Assembly (NCBI GenBank): GCA_016302585.1 | Contig: JAEDNI010000050.1 | Coordinates: 1 to 11,623 of the forward strand | Length of the DNA: 11,623 nucleotides | Direction of reading: 5' to 3' | Origin: Paludibacteraceae bacterium | Lineage (GTDB): Bacteria > Bacteroidota > Bacteroidia > Bacteroidales > Paludibacteraceae | Shown: positions 1 to 7,576 of the stretch, in pieces | Position numbering within the stretch: the first letter of the stretch is position 1 | Layout of the letters: every line of letters starts with the position of its first letter | The notes under the pieces: model-generated | Seen by the model: only the letters and a program-made list of their open reading frames with translations | Database searches by the model: none | What the model was told of the DNA's origin: nothing | Made by a program: the position numbers and the translations under genes

Positions 1-320
1 CAGACGTGTCCCATGCCACGGCGGCAGTTTCGACAATGTCCACAGACGATATGTCCCTCCGCCGTGACGCGTTCGCCGACCGTAAAGTTCCGGACACCTT
101 CGCCCACTTCAGCAACCACTCCTACAAACTCATGCCCCATCGTATAAGGCGGTTTGCAGTGGGTCTGCGACCACTCGTCCCATTTATACATGTGCAGGTC
201 GGTGCCACAGATAGCGGCTTTCGTGACCTTGATCAATACATCGTTGATTCCCACCTCGGGCATCGGCACTTCTTCCATCCAGATGCCAGGCTCAGGAAAT
301 CTCTTTACAAGAGCTTTCAT
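1..320 (-). CDS. tdh: L-threonine 3-dehydrogenase, zinc-dependent (N-terminal part, cut by window edge)
   Basis: This enzyme oxidises L-threonine to 2-amino-3-ketobutyrate with NAD+, the first step of threonine degradation to glycine, in the cytosol. Only 106 codons are visible; the gene runs off the left edge. The visible part is the GroES-like catalytic domain of the zinc-dependent medium-chain dehydrogenase family. Catalytic zinc ligand Cys38 lies in AICGTD, followed by His63-Glu64 in GHEFVG. The start of the structural zinc site is CGHCRNC at Cys93, Cys96 and Cys99. Segments such as KWDEWSQ and EGHIVCGHCRNC, and their numbering, match E. coli Tdh closely. The ATG at 318-320 lies 31 bp after the kbl stop, so the two are almost certainly cotranscribed. 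The NAD-binding half is outside the window. This is the zinc type and not the GalE-like short-chain threonine dehydrogenase known from some other Bacteroidota. Confidence 0.95.
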   Translation of the reverse strand, partial: MKALVKRFPEPGIWMEEVPMPEVGINDVLIKVTKAAICGTDLHMYKWDEWSQTHCKPPYTMGHEFVGVVAEVGEGVRNFTVGERVTAEGHIVCGHCRNCRRGMGHV

Positions 321-351
321 AATTTTCTCATTTATTCATCTGACCATTTGG

Positions 352-1542
352 TCATTTCAATACTGCAAGTTCCGTGCCAATCTTTGTGAAGGCGGCAATA
401 CATTTATCTAATTGTTCGCGCGTGTGCGCTGCAGAAACTTGTACGCGGATACGCGCCTGTCCCTTCGGAACCACCGGATAATAGAAGCCTGTGACGTAGA
501 TTCCTTCCTTCTGGAGCGCCGCAGCAAACTCCTGGGATAGACGTGCGTCATAGAGCATCACTGCACAGATGGCCGATTGCGTGGGTTTGATATCGAAACC
601 GGCGGCTTTCATCTTCTCTACAAAGTACGCCGTGTTCTCATGCAAGCGGTCTTGGAGTTCGTTGGAACGGGTGAGTATCTCGAAGGTCTTGATACCCGCC
701 GCTGCAATCATCGGCGGAATAGAGTTCGAGAAGAGATACGGACGACTACGTTGACGCAGGAGGTCGATGATCTCTTTCTTACCGGTTGTAAAACCACCTA
801 CCGAACCGCCAAAAGCCTTGCCGAGCGTACCGGTGATAATCTCCACTTTGCCACGCATGTCATAGAGTTCCGTAACACCGTGTCCGGTCTTACCTACCAC
901 ACCGGCAGAGTGGCTCTCGTCCACCATAACCAATGCATTGTATTTCTGCGCCAATTCGTAAATCTTATCCAGCGGACATACATTACCGTCCATTGAGAAG
1001 ACGCCGTCGGTCGCGATGATACGGAAACGCTGCGCCTGAGCTTTCTTGAGTTGCTCCTCGAGGTCAGCCATGTCGCCGTTCGCATAACGATAACGCACCG
1101 CCTTGCAAAGACGTACGCCGTCGATGATCGACGCATGGTTGAGAGCATCAGAGATGATCGCGTCCTCTTCCGTCAGCAGTGGTTCAAACAAACCACCGTT
1201 GGCATCGAAACAAGCAGCATAGAGAATGGTATCCTCCGTTCCGAAGAAATCGGAGATGACACGCTCAAGTTCTTTGTGAGTGTCCTGCGTACCGCAGATG
1301 AAACGCACCGACGCCATGCCGTAGCCCCGTGCATCCATGCGGTCCTTAGCTGCCTGAATCAACTCTTTGTTATCCGCCAGACCGAGGTAGTTGTTTGCGC
1401 AGAAGTTGATCACTTCCTGTCCACCTTCCACGGCAATACCCGATGACTGCGGCGTGATAATCACCCGTTCATTCTTATAGAGTCCTGCCTCCTTGATTTC
1501 TTGCAAGGTCGATTGCAGGTGTTTCTGAAAATCCTGATACAT
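352..1542 (-). CDS. kbl: 2-amino-3-ketobutyrate CoA ligase (glycine C-acetyltransferase)
   Basis: This PLP enzyme cleaves 2-amino-3-ketobutyrate with CoA into glycine and acetyl-CoA, the second step after Tdh. The 396-residue length is close to the 398 residues of E. coli Kbl. It is a fold-type I alpha-oxoamine synthase. Visible features are CANNYLGLA at 48-56, the cofactor-stacking His136 in SDALNHASIIDG, Asp208 and His211 in VMVDESHSAGV, and the PLP-binding Lys242 in GTLGKAFGGSVGG. The related enzymes KAS I-like 8-amino-7-oxononanoate synthase (BioF) and serine palmitoyltransferase share this fold. The neighbouring tdh and the near full-length match to Kbl decide the call. The ATG at 1540-1542 has no Shine-Dalgarno sequence, only an AT-rich stretch. 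The order kbl then tdh is the same as in the E. coli operon. No consensus Bacteroidota promoter was found in the 147 bp upstream. Confidence 0.96.
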   Translation of the reverse strand: MYQDFQKHLQSTLQEIKEAGLYKNERVIITPQSSGIAVEGGQEVINFCANNYLGLADNKELIQAAKDRMDARGYGMASVRFICGTQDTHKELERVISDFFGTEDTILYAACFDANGGLFEPLLTEEDAIISDALNHASIIDGVRLCKAVRYRYANGDMADLEEQLKKAQAQRFRIIATDGVFSMDGNVCPLDKIYELAQKYNALVMVDESHSAGVVGKTGHGVTELYDMRGKVEIITGTLGKAFGGSVGGFTTGKKEIIDLLRQRSRPYLFSNSIPPMIAAAGIKTFEILTRSNELQDRLHENTAYFVEKMKAAGFDIKPTQSAICAVMLYDARLSQEFAAALQKEGIYVTGFYYPVVPKGQARIRVQVSAAHTREQLDKCIAAFTKIGTELAVLK

Positions 1543-1560
1543 AGTTGTTTGTTTTGGATT

Positions 1561-1690
1561 ATGGACCGTTCGCTTTGCTCACTTAAGGAATAAGGAGTAA
1601 TGACTTTAATGTATTAGTCGAGTCATTTTTGTCTTTTTTCTTTGAGCGAAGCGGTCTTTTTTCTTTGAGCCCGCAAAGCGGGCGGTCTAT
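1561..1690. repeat. Spacer gdhA-kbl with direct and inverted repeats
   Basis: The spacer between gdhA and kbl carries several small repeats. The 17-base word GTCTTTTTTCTTTGAGC occurs twice, at 1631-1647 and 1654-1670, with a 23 bp period. Each copy runs into a GC-rich tail ending in GCGGTC or GGCGGTC. A related motif in the opposite direction, GACCGTTCGCTTTGCTC at 1564-1580, is an imperfect inverted partner of GAGCGAAGCGGTC at 1644-1656. Between them lie a short purine-rich tandem (AAGGAAT AAGGAGT, 1585-1598) and a 7 bp inverted repeat AATGACT/AGTCATT (1599-1605 and 1621-1627). The arrangement resembles a degenerate dispersed intergenic repeat, but nothing in the window shows that it is mobile. 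Confidence 0.55.
1669..1683 (-). terminator. GC-rich hairpin just after gdhA, possible terminator
   Basis: GCCCGC and GCGGGC flank a three-base AAA spacer, giving a perfect 6 bp stem 6 bases after the gdhA stop codon. Its position suits transcript termination or 3' end protection of the gdhA message. There is no U tract after the stem in the gdhA direction (the following RNA would be A-rich), so it is not a classic intrinsic terminator and read-through into kbl is possible. Confidence 0.3.
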
Positions 1691-3033
1691 TAAATGATTC
1701 CTTGTTCAAGCATAGCGGTTGCTACCTTCATAAAGCCGGCGATGTTCGCGCCTTTGACGTAGTCGATGGTGCCGTCAGGCTGTGTGCCGTAGCGGACACA
1801 TTGCTCATGGATGGACTCCATGATATGATGCAGACGCTCATCCACTTCCTTTCCCGTCCACGAGAGATGTTCTGCGTTCTGGGTCATCTCCAGACCTGAG
1901 GTAGCTACACCTCCGGCGTTGACTGCTTTACCCGGAGCAAAGAGTACACCGTTATTCTGGAAGAAATGAATTGCATCCGGCTGGCAACCCATGTTCGAAA
2001 CTTCGCAGCAGCACCAGCAACCATTCTTTTTCAGTTCCTTCGCATCCTCTTCGCTCAACTCATTCTGGAAAGCACACGGCAGCGCGATGTCGCACGGAAT
2101 AGACCATGCTTTCTTGTTCGCTGTGAAGACGCAGTCCTTCGGGAACTTATCCGCCATATCTTGTACTTTATTGCGGTTTGAAGCACGCATCACCAGCATA
2201 TAATCAATCATCTCTTTAGTGATGCCGTTCTTTATTGCAACCACACCATCCGGACCGGAGATAGCGACTACCTTGGCACCCAGTTCAATAGCTTTTGTAG
2301 CTGCACCCCATGCTACGTTTCCGAAACCGGAGATAGCCACCGTCTTGCCTTTGATATCTTTACCTGCTTCATGCAGCAAGTGTTGGGTGAAATAGAGAGC
2401 ACCAAAACCGGTTGCTTCAGGACGGAGGATCGAACCTCCCCATGTCATTCCTTTACCGGTCAACACGCCCGTATGATACTCGCGCGCAAGTTTTTGGTAC
2501 ATACCATTCAGGAATCCGATCTCACGACCACCTACACCTACATCCCCTGCCGGAATATCCTGATCCGGACCGATACAACGCCATAGTTCCAGCATAAAGG
2601 CCTGACAGAAACGCATGATCTCAGCATCAGATTTACCTACCGGATCAAAGTCTGAACCTCCTTTCGCACCGCCCATCGGCAAGGTGGTCAAGGCATTCTT
2701 AAACGTCTGCTCAAAGCCGAGGAATTTCAGCATGGACGGCGTCACCGCTTTATGGAAGCGGAGACCGCCCTTGTACGGACCGATGGCGGAGTTGAACTGC
2801 ACGCGGTAACCGAGGTTAGTCTGTACCTCACCTTGGTCGTCGATCCATGTTACGCGGAATGTGAAGATACGATCCGGCTCCACCATTCGCTCCACGATCT
2901 TAGCTTGCTCGAACTCGGGGTGCTCGTTGTACACCTCTTCAATCGACTCCAAAACCTCTTGAACAGCCTGTAGGTACTCTGCTTCCCCAGGGTGCTTTGC
3001 AGCTAATTGCTGCATGATAGTTTGTACTTTCAT
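1690..3033 (-). CDS. gdhA: NADP-type glutamate dehydrogenase
   Basis: This cytosolic enzyme reductively aminates 2-oxoglutarate with ammonia to glutamate. Its 447 residues equal the length of E. coli GdhA and fit the small hexameric class. The catalytic domain has GPYKGGLRFH at 85-94, FKNALTTLPMGGAKGGSDFD with the active-site Lys124, and PAGDVGVGGRE with Asp164. The Rossmann domain has ISGFGNVAWG at 234-243. The NADP preference is inferred from the family class and not proved by the sequence. The ATG at 3031-3033 lies 34 bp after the stop of the upstream transglutaminase-like gene, with no TTTG/TAnnTTTG promoter in the spacer, so it may be carried on the envelope operon transcript or use an unrecognised promoter. 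An unusual cysteine cluster, CWCCCE at 339-344 with Cys350 nearby, precedes the conserved SNMG stretch. Confidence 0.96.
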   Translation of the reverse strand: MKVQTIMQQLAAKHPGEAEYLQAVQEVLESIEEVYNEHPEFEQAKIVERMVEPDRIFTFRVTWIDDQGEVQTNLGYRVQFNSAIGPYKGGLRFHKAVTPSMLKFLGFEQTFKNALTTLPMGGAKGGSDFDPVGKSDAEIMRFCQAFMLELWRCIGPDQDIPAGDVGVGGREIGFLNGMYQKLAREYHTGVLTGKGMTWGGSILRPEATGFGALYFTQHLLHEAGKDIKGKTVAISGFGNVAWGAATKAIELGAKVVAISGPDGVVAIKNGITKEMIDYMLVMRASNRNKVQDMADKFPKDCVFTANKKAWSIPCDIALPCAFQNELSEEDAKELKKNGCWCCCEVSNMGCQPDAIHFFQNNGVLFAPGKAVNAGGVATSGLEMTQNAEHLSWTGKEVDERLHHIMESIHEQCVRYGTQPDGTIDYVKGANIAGFMKVATAMLEQGII

Positions 3034-3067
3034 TATTTTTGTGTGTTTTTATGGTAAATGATATGAA

Positions 3068-4510
3068 TTATCGCTTTAATGCAATGACTTTAGCGGAATT
3101 ATTGTCCATGCCGGGCATGGTGCGACCCATAGGAGCTCCGATATAAGTCGGGTCACATACGATATATTTCTGACCGTCTACGATCAGGTAGTCGCCGTTC
3201 ACCTCTTGATTCAACTTGACAGCCGTAGCTAAGTGACCGGGGTAATAGAGCAATACCACATCGATATTCAGTAAATCCCTCACGATGCGCGAGAAGAGGA
3301 TGCTACGGTCCTCACAGTCGCAATAGGGGTAATAGAGCGACTCCGTCGGGAAGAACGCACGGTCCTGCCCCCAGACCTTATCGTCGTACTCGTATTCAAA
3401 AGCCGTCTGAACCCAGTTCAGCAGTTTGTTCACGGCTTGAGCCTCCGGTACACCGCGTACACCTTCCATCAGCGCCGGATAGAGATCTTTCTTCACCAAC
3501 TCCGGCATCGGTGCATCCGCATAAGCCGCCCAGCGTGTTCCGAAATCCTCACCGTACTGACCCGTTGGGTAGTCATTATATAAATCGATGAGGTTGCGGT
3601 TAACCAAACAGGTAGCCGTCAGTCCTGTTCTTGCTTTGCGCGTCTGCGCTTGCTCATTCTTCGCCTCCAACTTCGGTTCTTTCGTCATCAGCAGCGAGAA
3701 CGGTTTCTCGCCCTCAAAAGAACCTTGACAAATTGCCAAACCGCCATTCACTTCCGTCAGTGGGAAGAAACGTCCTTCGGTCAAAGAATAGAAGGATCGA
3801 TCATAGAGAATATAGTTACTACCTACGAGCAGGTGTATCTGTCCGTCGGGAGAAGCTCCAAGACGCATCTTATAGCCCGAGTTGGCATACAGATAAGCCT
3901 GAAGCAAAACGGCCTCGTTCGAGCGCCCGTATTTCTTTTCTGTAATCTTCTGCAGGAGTTGGATATAGGTCCAGTCGCTCAAACGATAGGTATCGCGCGC
4001 TGCCAAACAATCGTAGAGCAAGTTCTCATATTTCCCTTTCGCCACTTGTTCCCATGCCTCCGCGATGCGATCTCCATTAATCTTCGTTAAGGATAAACGG
4101 TCCGTTTGAGGAAAACGTACCTCGACGGTGCTACCATAGAACTCCACGCGCACAACATCCATCGGTGCATCATTTTCGATCACCGGTTCGATCGGTTGAG
4201 GTGTCGGTTCGGGTAGAGGTTGCGGTACCGGATCGGCCTTAATTTCCTCATCCCGGTGCTTCTTCTTATCATCCTTGTAAATCACCGGAGGAGTCGGGTT
4301 ATCTTCCGGACGAGGTATGGCAGGTGTCTGCTCGTAATACTCCCACGCGGAACGTAAGAACTCAGCATAATGCGCATTCGCTGCCTCGCGGAACGAAGCA
4401 TAATGATCTTCTGCTGCTTGGCGGAAAGCATTAAATTGCTCTTCCAGGGATTGCGCCGAAACCATTGAGGTCATTAAAACGGCACTGAGGATACATAAAA
4501 TTTTTCGCAT
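3068..4510 (-). CDS. Exported transglutaminase-like protein with N-terminal 11-residue repeats
   Basis: The predicted product is an exported protein of 480 residues. I chose the ATG at 4508-4510 because it begins a clean signal peptide (MRKILCILSAVLMTSMVSAQ); the frame opens 45 bases earlier at a GTG that adds an unlikely leader. After the signal come three tandem 11-residue units (FRQAAEDHYAS, FREAANAHYAE, FLRSAWEYYEQ, about residues 29-61), probably helical. A Pro-, Lys- and Glu-rich linker follows at about 62-115, then a middle domain of unknown type. The last 120 residues look like a transglutaminase/cysteine-protease fold with candidate triad Cys399 (in CDCEDRS), His426 (in PGHLATAV) and Asp453 (in CDPTY). 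Whether it is a transamidase, a protease or an inactive binding domain cannot be told. It closes the run of exported proteins, 64 bp after the small LPP20-like gene. Confidence 0.8.
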   Translation of the reverse strand: MRKILCILSAVLMTSMVSAQSLEEQFNAFRQAAEDHYASFREAANAHYAEFLRSAWEYYEQTPAIPRPEDNPTPPVIYKDDKKKHRDEEIKADPVPQPLPEPTPQPIEPVIENDAPMDVVRVEFYGSTVEVRFPQTDRLSLTKINGDRIAEAWEQVAKGKYENLLYDCLAARDTYRLSDWTYIQLLQKITEKKYGRSNEAVLLQAYLYANSGYKMRLGASPDGQIHLLVGSNYILYDRSFYSLTEGRFFPLTEVNGGLAICQGSFEGEKPFSLLMTKEPKLEAKNEQAQTRKARTGLTATCLVNRNLIDLYNDYPTGQYGEDFGTRWAAYADAPMPELVKKDLYPALMEGVRGVPEAQAVNKLLNWVQTAFEYEYDDKVWGQDRAFFPTESLYYPYCDCEDRSILFSRIVRDLLNIDVVLLYYPGHLATAVKLNQEVNGDYLIVDGQKYIVCDPTYIGAPMGRTMPGMDNNSAKVIALKR

Positions 4511-4574
4511 AGCTATCACGAAGATAAATAGTGAATAGAGGCGGGTTTCAGCCACCTCTACCCTATTGCTCCCA

Positions 4575-5252
4575 TTAGAAGCCTAATACTTGGTCTAACT
4601 GACCGTGCAGTTTCTTGCCCTTCTCTTCCAGATCCTGACGGATGGCTTTCTTAGCAGCCTGCTTTGCCATCTCGCTGTTGTAAGCGATGCGAACCAATAC
4701 CTCGTTGTTCTTCTTGCTGTTGATGCGGAAGCACTCCATTACCGGAATCGTACGACCGATAGACTGAGAAATCAAGTTCTTGCTTGCCATAACAGACTCA
4801 ACAACGGATGCTGCATCTTCCGGATCCAATTGTTTGTTCGCTACAGTGTTCTCGATCAAAGCAGTTACCTCGGTCTGAATTTGACCTGCAAGGTTCGTGA
4901 TAGCCAGCGACAAAGCAGCGGTCTTAGCTGCATCATAGCTCTCACCTACAGACGAAGCCTCACCCATGATATACTTCGGGAACAGATCCTTATCATATTC
5001 GTACTGCATCAAGTAAGCTCTCTCAAGCTGTTTATCCAGGGGCAGTGCACCAGGTTTTACTTGCCAGCCTTCTTTTTTCAGACGTTTAGCTTCTTTCTTA
5101 ACGACTTTGCCCACTTTCGTGTTTAGTTCTTTCTTTGCCAATTTAGTAATCTCTTGGCGCTCTTTGCGGATTTCTTTTTGATCCTTCGTGTCAGCGAAAG
5201 ATACACCACAAACAATGATTAAGGCCATTGCTACCGTCAAAAATTTTTTCAT
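4575..5252 (-). CDS. Small exported LPP20-like protein, function unknown
   Basis: The product has 225 residues with a signal peptide cut probably after SFA at residue 20. No lipobox cysteine is present, so it is likely a soluble periplasmic protein. A strongly basic, probably helical stretch covers about residues 22-62 (many Lys, Arg and Glu). It is followed by GWQVKPGALPLDKQLERAY at 62-80. Residues about 95-195 resemble the LPP20 lipoprotein fold: a beta strand YIMGEAS, an alanine-rich helix (DAAKTAALSLAITNLAGQI), and a later strand EVLVRIAYN followed by a helix. The same GEG/GEA-then-Ala-rich-helix pattern starts the mature part of the 7557-9356 product, so the operon encodes two proteins of this type. 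The ATG at 5250-5252 is 50 bp after the PEGA gene stop with no consensus promoter between. The specific role is unknown. Confidence 0.75.
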   Translation of the reverse strand: MKKFLTVAMALIIVCGVSFADTKDQKEIRKERQEITKLAKKELNTKVGKVVKKEAKRLKKEGWQVKPGALPLDKQLERAYLMQYEYDKDLFPKYIMGEASSVGESYDAAKTAALSLAITNLAGQIQTEVTALIENTVANKQLDPEDAASVVESVMASKNLISQSIGRTIPVMECFRINSKKNNEVLVRIAYNSEMAKQAAKKAIRQDLEEKGKKLHGQLDQVLGF

Positions 5253-5302
5253 AACTTTAAAAATTTGAGGGTTAGTAAAAAGTTAGTTAATTATATAAAT
5301 AC

Positions 5303-7576
5303 TTACCATTTCGGCGCTCCGAAACTCATATTTATTCCTACTCTGAAGCCTTGCGGCTGTATATCCGTTTGACCTACTATCGGATAGCGATATTCTGCAA
5401 ACAGATCCATTGGCATCACAGACGCCACTGTCGTACGGAAAGTGATACCTGCTACGGCTGCAGCATAGAAGTCATTCGATGCTACGATAGACTTCTTAGC
5501 CATAGTATTCAGCGCATAGTTCATATCCAAACCGGCACCTCCATAGAGATTGATACTCAGGCTCTGATAAACCGGAATGACTAACTGCAACGTCGGTTTG
5601 TATATCCAGCGAGACATCAGTCCTCCTCCTGCAGCAGGGTTGGTGATATTCGTCTCCACATCAAACAGGTGCATCTCAAACATCTTAAAACGCATCGGCA
5701 ACAAACTGAAACTCAACCAATGGGTCTTATCGACAATGTTATATGTATATCCCATTCCGATCACGCCAATATAGAAATCACCCGAGTAACTATAGAAACG
5801 ATCCAGGAAGTCCGTTGAACGCGAGGTGCGGCGAGTCGAACCGGTACTGGTAGAACTGCTACTCGGACTGCTCGAGGTGCTACCTCCTTCACGATACATT
5901 ACTGCATTCAGTTTCACATACTGAGAACGAGCCGGAGACAAGTCCACCGTAGAGATCCAATCTGCGTAGTTCTTACGAGATACTACTATAGTATACTCCT
6001 GAGGCTGCAGCGTTAACTTCTTATTCGCACTGTATTCCTTACTCTCGTCATCGGATTGAATCATCACTTTTGAACCGGTAGGAGCCGAGACTTTTAAGTT
6101 ACGGAAGAACTTCAGTTTCTTCTCCATCTTCTTATCTTCATCCACAAGAATCTTATACTCACATTCCAACCCCTCGGTATTGCGTAATACAATCTCATTC
6201 TCTCCTATCGGTAATTTACCGGTCCACTCAGATGAGCTCTTGTAAATCAGGTCGTGATCTTGACGCAGCAAAATCGCCACACCGTCATCCGTCTTGATGG
6301 TCACAATGCCTGTGGGCACCTTAATCAGTTCATAACTCTTTGCCGTCAGTTCACCGTTCTCAATAGTTACCGTCTCTTCTGCCGAACGATAGTCGTCATG
6401 ACGCACCTGAATCACGTGCTGACCGATCTCTATATGTGAATCACTGAACTCACCGTTCTTCGTAGGACGGGTGATACCGTCGATCTTCAAGGTAGCCTCT
6501 TTCGGCAAGAAAGATATATTTAATGTTCCGTACAGACGCTTCAACTCAGGGATAGCAATTGTTTTCGGCGAATTGGCGTTGAAGTCGTGACGATCTACGA
6601 TGTGGGGCTGGCAGCCTTTTCGACGCCCCTCGATTTCGTAACGCTCATTGTAGTCAAACTCAAACACACATTTCCCAACGCCCTTATATTCCTCATTGAT
6701 ATAAATCTCAGTTTCAGGCTCCTTCGCTGTGATAGTTACCGAGATAAAGTTCGGCGTCAGATTCGCATTCACAATGTGTTTATCACCGATATGGACAACT
6801 ATCTTCTCTTCATGCGAGGTATATTTTTCTTTACGAACCGAGATCTGGTGTTGCCCCACATCCAGTTTTATTTCACCATTGATGCCAAATTCCTGATTGT
6901 CGATGAATAACTTACATCCTTGTACGTTCGGACGAATGGTCACCGTTCCAAAGTTCGGCGCCAAATTGACCGTGTCGCGCGATGCGGCTGAACGAGTTAA
7001 CTTGATATCTTTTGTGAATGACTTGTAATGCGTAGCCGAAACAACAATGTTGTGCGTACCCAGACTCAACTCCTGCGTGAACTGATTCTTCGTTGACTCC
7101 ACGGCCGGCTTCCCGTCTATCGAAACGAAGAACGGCACCTGATGGCATAAGATATGCATGTGCTGCTTGGTGGCTTGCTCTTTGGGATGACCCGTTGTCA
7201 CCTTGAAATGATAGATATGACCGCCTTCCAAGTTACCCGGGCGATAGTCCTTTAAAGGCTTACAGCCATCACAACGAATGGTTATTTTCTTCACACTCGT
7301 GCTCACCCACAGCCATACTTCATCGTCCTTAATCTCTTTATGTTCGATATCTTGTGCACCAAGCTCAAACTTCAGCAAACCGGGAATAGCCGATTCTATA
7401 CGCAGCACAGCGCATTGGTCGCCGTTCTGGTCCACTACCCGCGTCGAACGCTGCGAGAAATCCATCATATCCTCGCTACACTCTGTCGCTTTTACCTGAT
7501 ATTGCTGTGCCGACATGCCAACCGCCATGCCCAACAGCAGGACGATTAACCACGATTTAATAATTCCATTCGCCAT
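5303..7576 (-). CDS. PEGA-repeat protein with C-terminal outer-membrane beta-barrel-like domain
   Basis: The 757-residue product has a signal peptide ending near GMSAQ (residue 24). Residues about 25-140 form an N-terminal domain of the kind that precedes PEGA repeats in Bacteroidota (DQNGDQCAVLRI, EVWLWVST). I count about six PEGA-like beta units in tandem, near 148-205, 208-273, 277-343, 349-418, 423-488 and 490-557. Hallmarks are a short strand, IDG or IDN, then LxxGxHxIxVxxxxY (for example LDVGQHQISVRKEKY and IEIGQHVIQVRHDDY). A Ser/Thr-rich linker at 565-588 leads to about 160 residues of alternating, aromatic-rich strands ending in GFRVGINMSFGAPKW, the size of an eight-stranded barrel. 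A surface or peptidoglycan-facing scaffold anchored in the outer membrane is inferred. The ATG at 7574-7576 overlaps the end of the upstream gene by 20 bp in another frame, which suggests translational coupling. Confidence 0.82.
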   Translation of the reverse strand: MANGIIKSWLIVLLLGMAVGMSAQQYQVKATECSEDMMDFSQRSTRVVDQNGDQCAVLRIESAIPGLLKFELGAQDIEHKEIKDDEVWLWVSTSVKKITIRCDGCKPLKDYRPGNLEGGHIYHFKVTTGHPKEQATKQHMHILCHQVPFFVSIDGKPAVESTKNQFTQELSLGTHNIVVSATHYKSFTKDIKLTRSAASRDTVNLAPNFGTVTIRPNVQGCKLFIDNQEFGINGEIKLDVGQHQISVRKEKYTSHEEKIVVHIGDKHIVNANLTPNFISVTITAKEPETEIYINEEYKGVGKCVFEFDYNERYEIEGRRKGCQPHIVDRHDFNANSPKTIAIPELKRLYGTLNISFLPKEATLKIDGITRPTKNGEFSDSHIEIGQHVIQVRHDDYRSAEETVTIENGELTAKSYELIKVPTGIVTIKTDDGVAILLRQDHDLIYKSSSEWTGKLPIGENEIVLRNTEGLECEYKILVDEDKKMEKKLKFFRNLKVSAPTGSKVMIQSDDESKEYSANKKLTLQPQEYTIVVSRKNYADWISTVDLSPARSQYVKLNAVMYREGGSTSSSPSSSSTSTGSTRRTSRSTDFLDRFYSYSGDFYIGVIGMGYTYNIVDKTHWLSFSLLPMRFKMFEMHLFDVETNITNPAAGGGLMSRWIYKPTLQLVIPVYQSLSINLYGGAGLDMNYALNTMAKKSIVASNDFYAAAVAGITFRTTVASVMPMDLFAEYRYPIVGQTDIQPQGFRVGINMSFGAPKW

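Noticed and set aside
6..389. Open frame on the plus strand over the tdh/kbl junction
   Set aside because: It is antisense to the conserved tdh start and the kbl end, shows no recognisable domain, and has no promoter or leader of its own.
1051..1446. Plus-strand open frame of 131 codons inside kbl
   Set aside because: It is an antisense shadow of the strongly conserved kbl coding sequence. Its protein has no recognisable motif.
1599..1640. Inverted repeat AATGACT/AGTCATT followed by a T-rich stretch, resembling a plus-strand terminator
   Set aside because: No plus-strand gene ends here, and the stem is weak and AT-rich. It was kept only as part of the spacer repeat description.
3650..4090. 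Plus-strand open frame of 146 codons inside the transglutaminase-like gene
   Set aside because: It is antisense to a gene with a signal peptide and recognisable C-terminal domain. No start context or domain supports it.
4511..4555. Fifteen-codon extension of the transglutaminase-like protein starting at GTG
   Set aside because: The extension would place extra residues before an already complete signal peptide (MRKILCIL...). The ATG at 4510 is the simpler start.
4605..5126. Plus-strand open frame of 173 codons opposite the small LPP20-like gene
   Set aside because: It covers most of the opposite gene, but its Leu- and Cys-rich protein mirrors the lysine- and alanine-rich codons on the other strand. 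The minus-strand product has a clear signal peptide and domain, so the minus strand is taken as coding.
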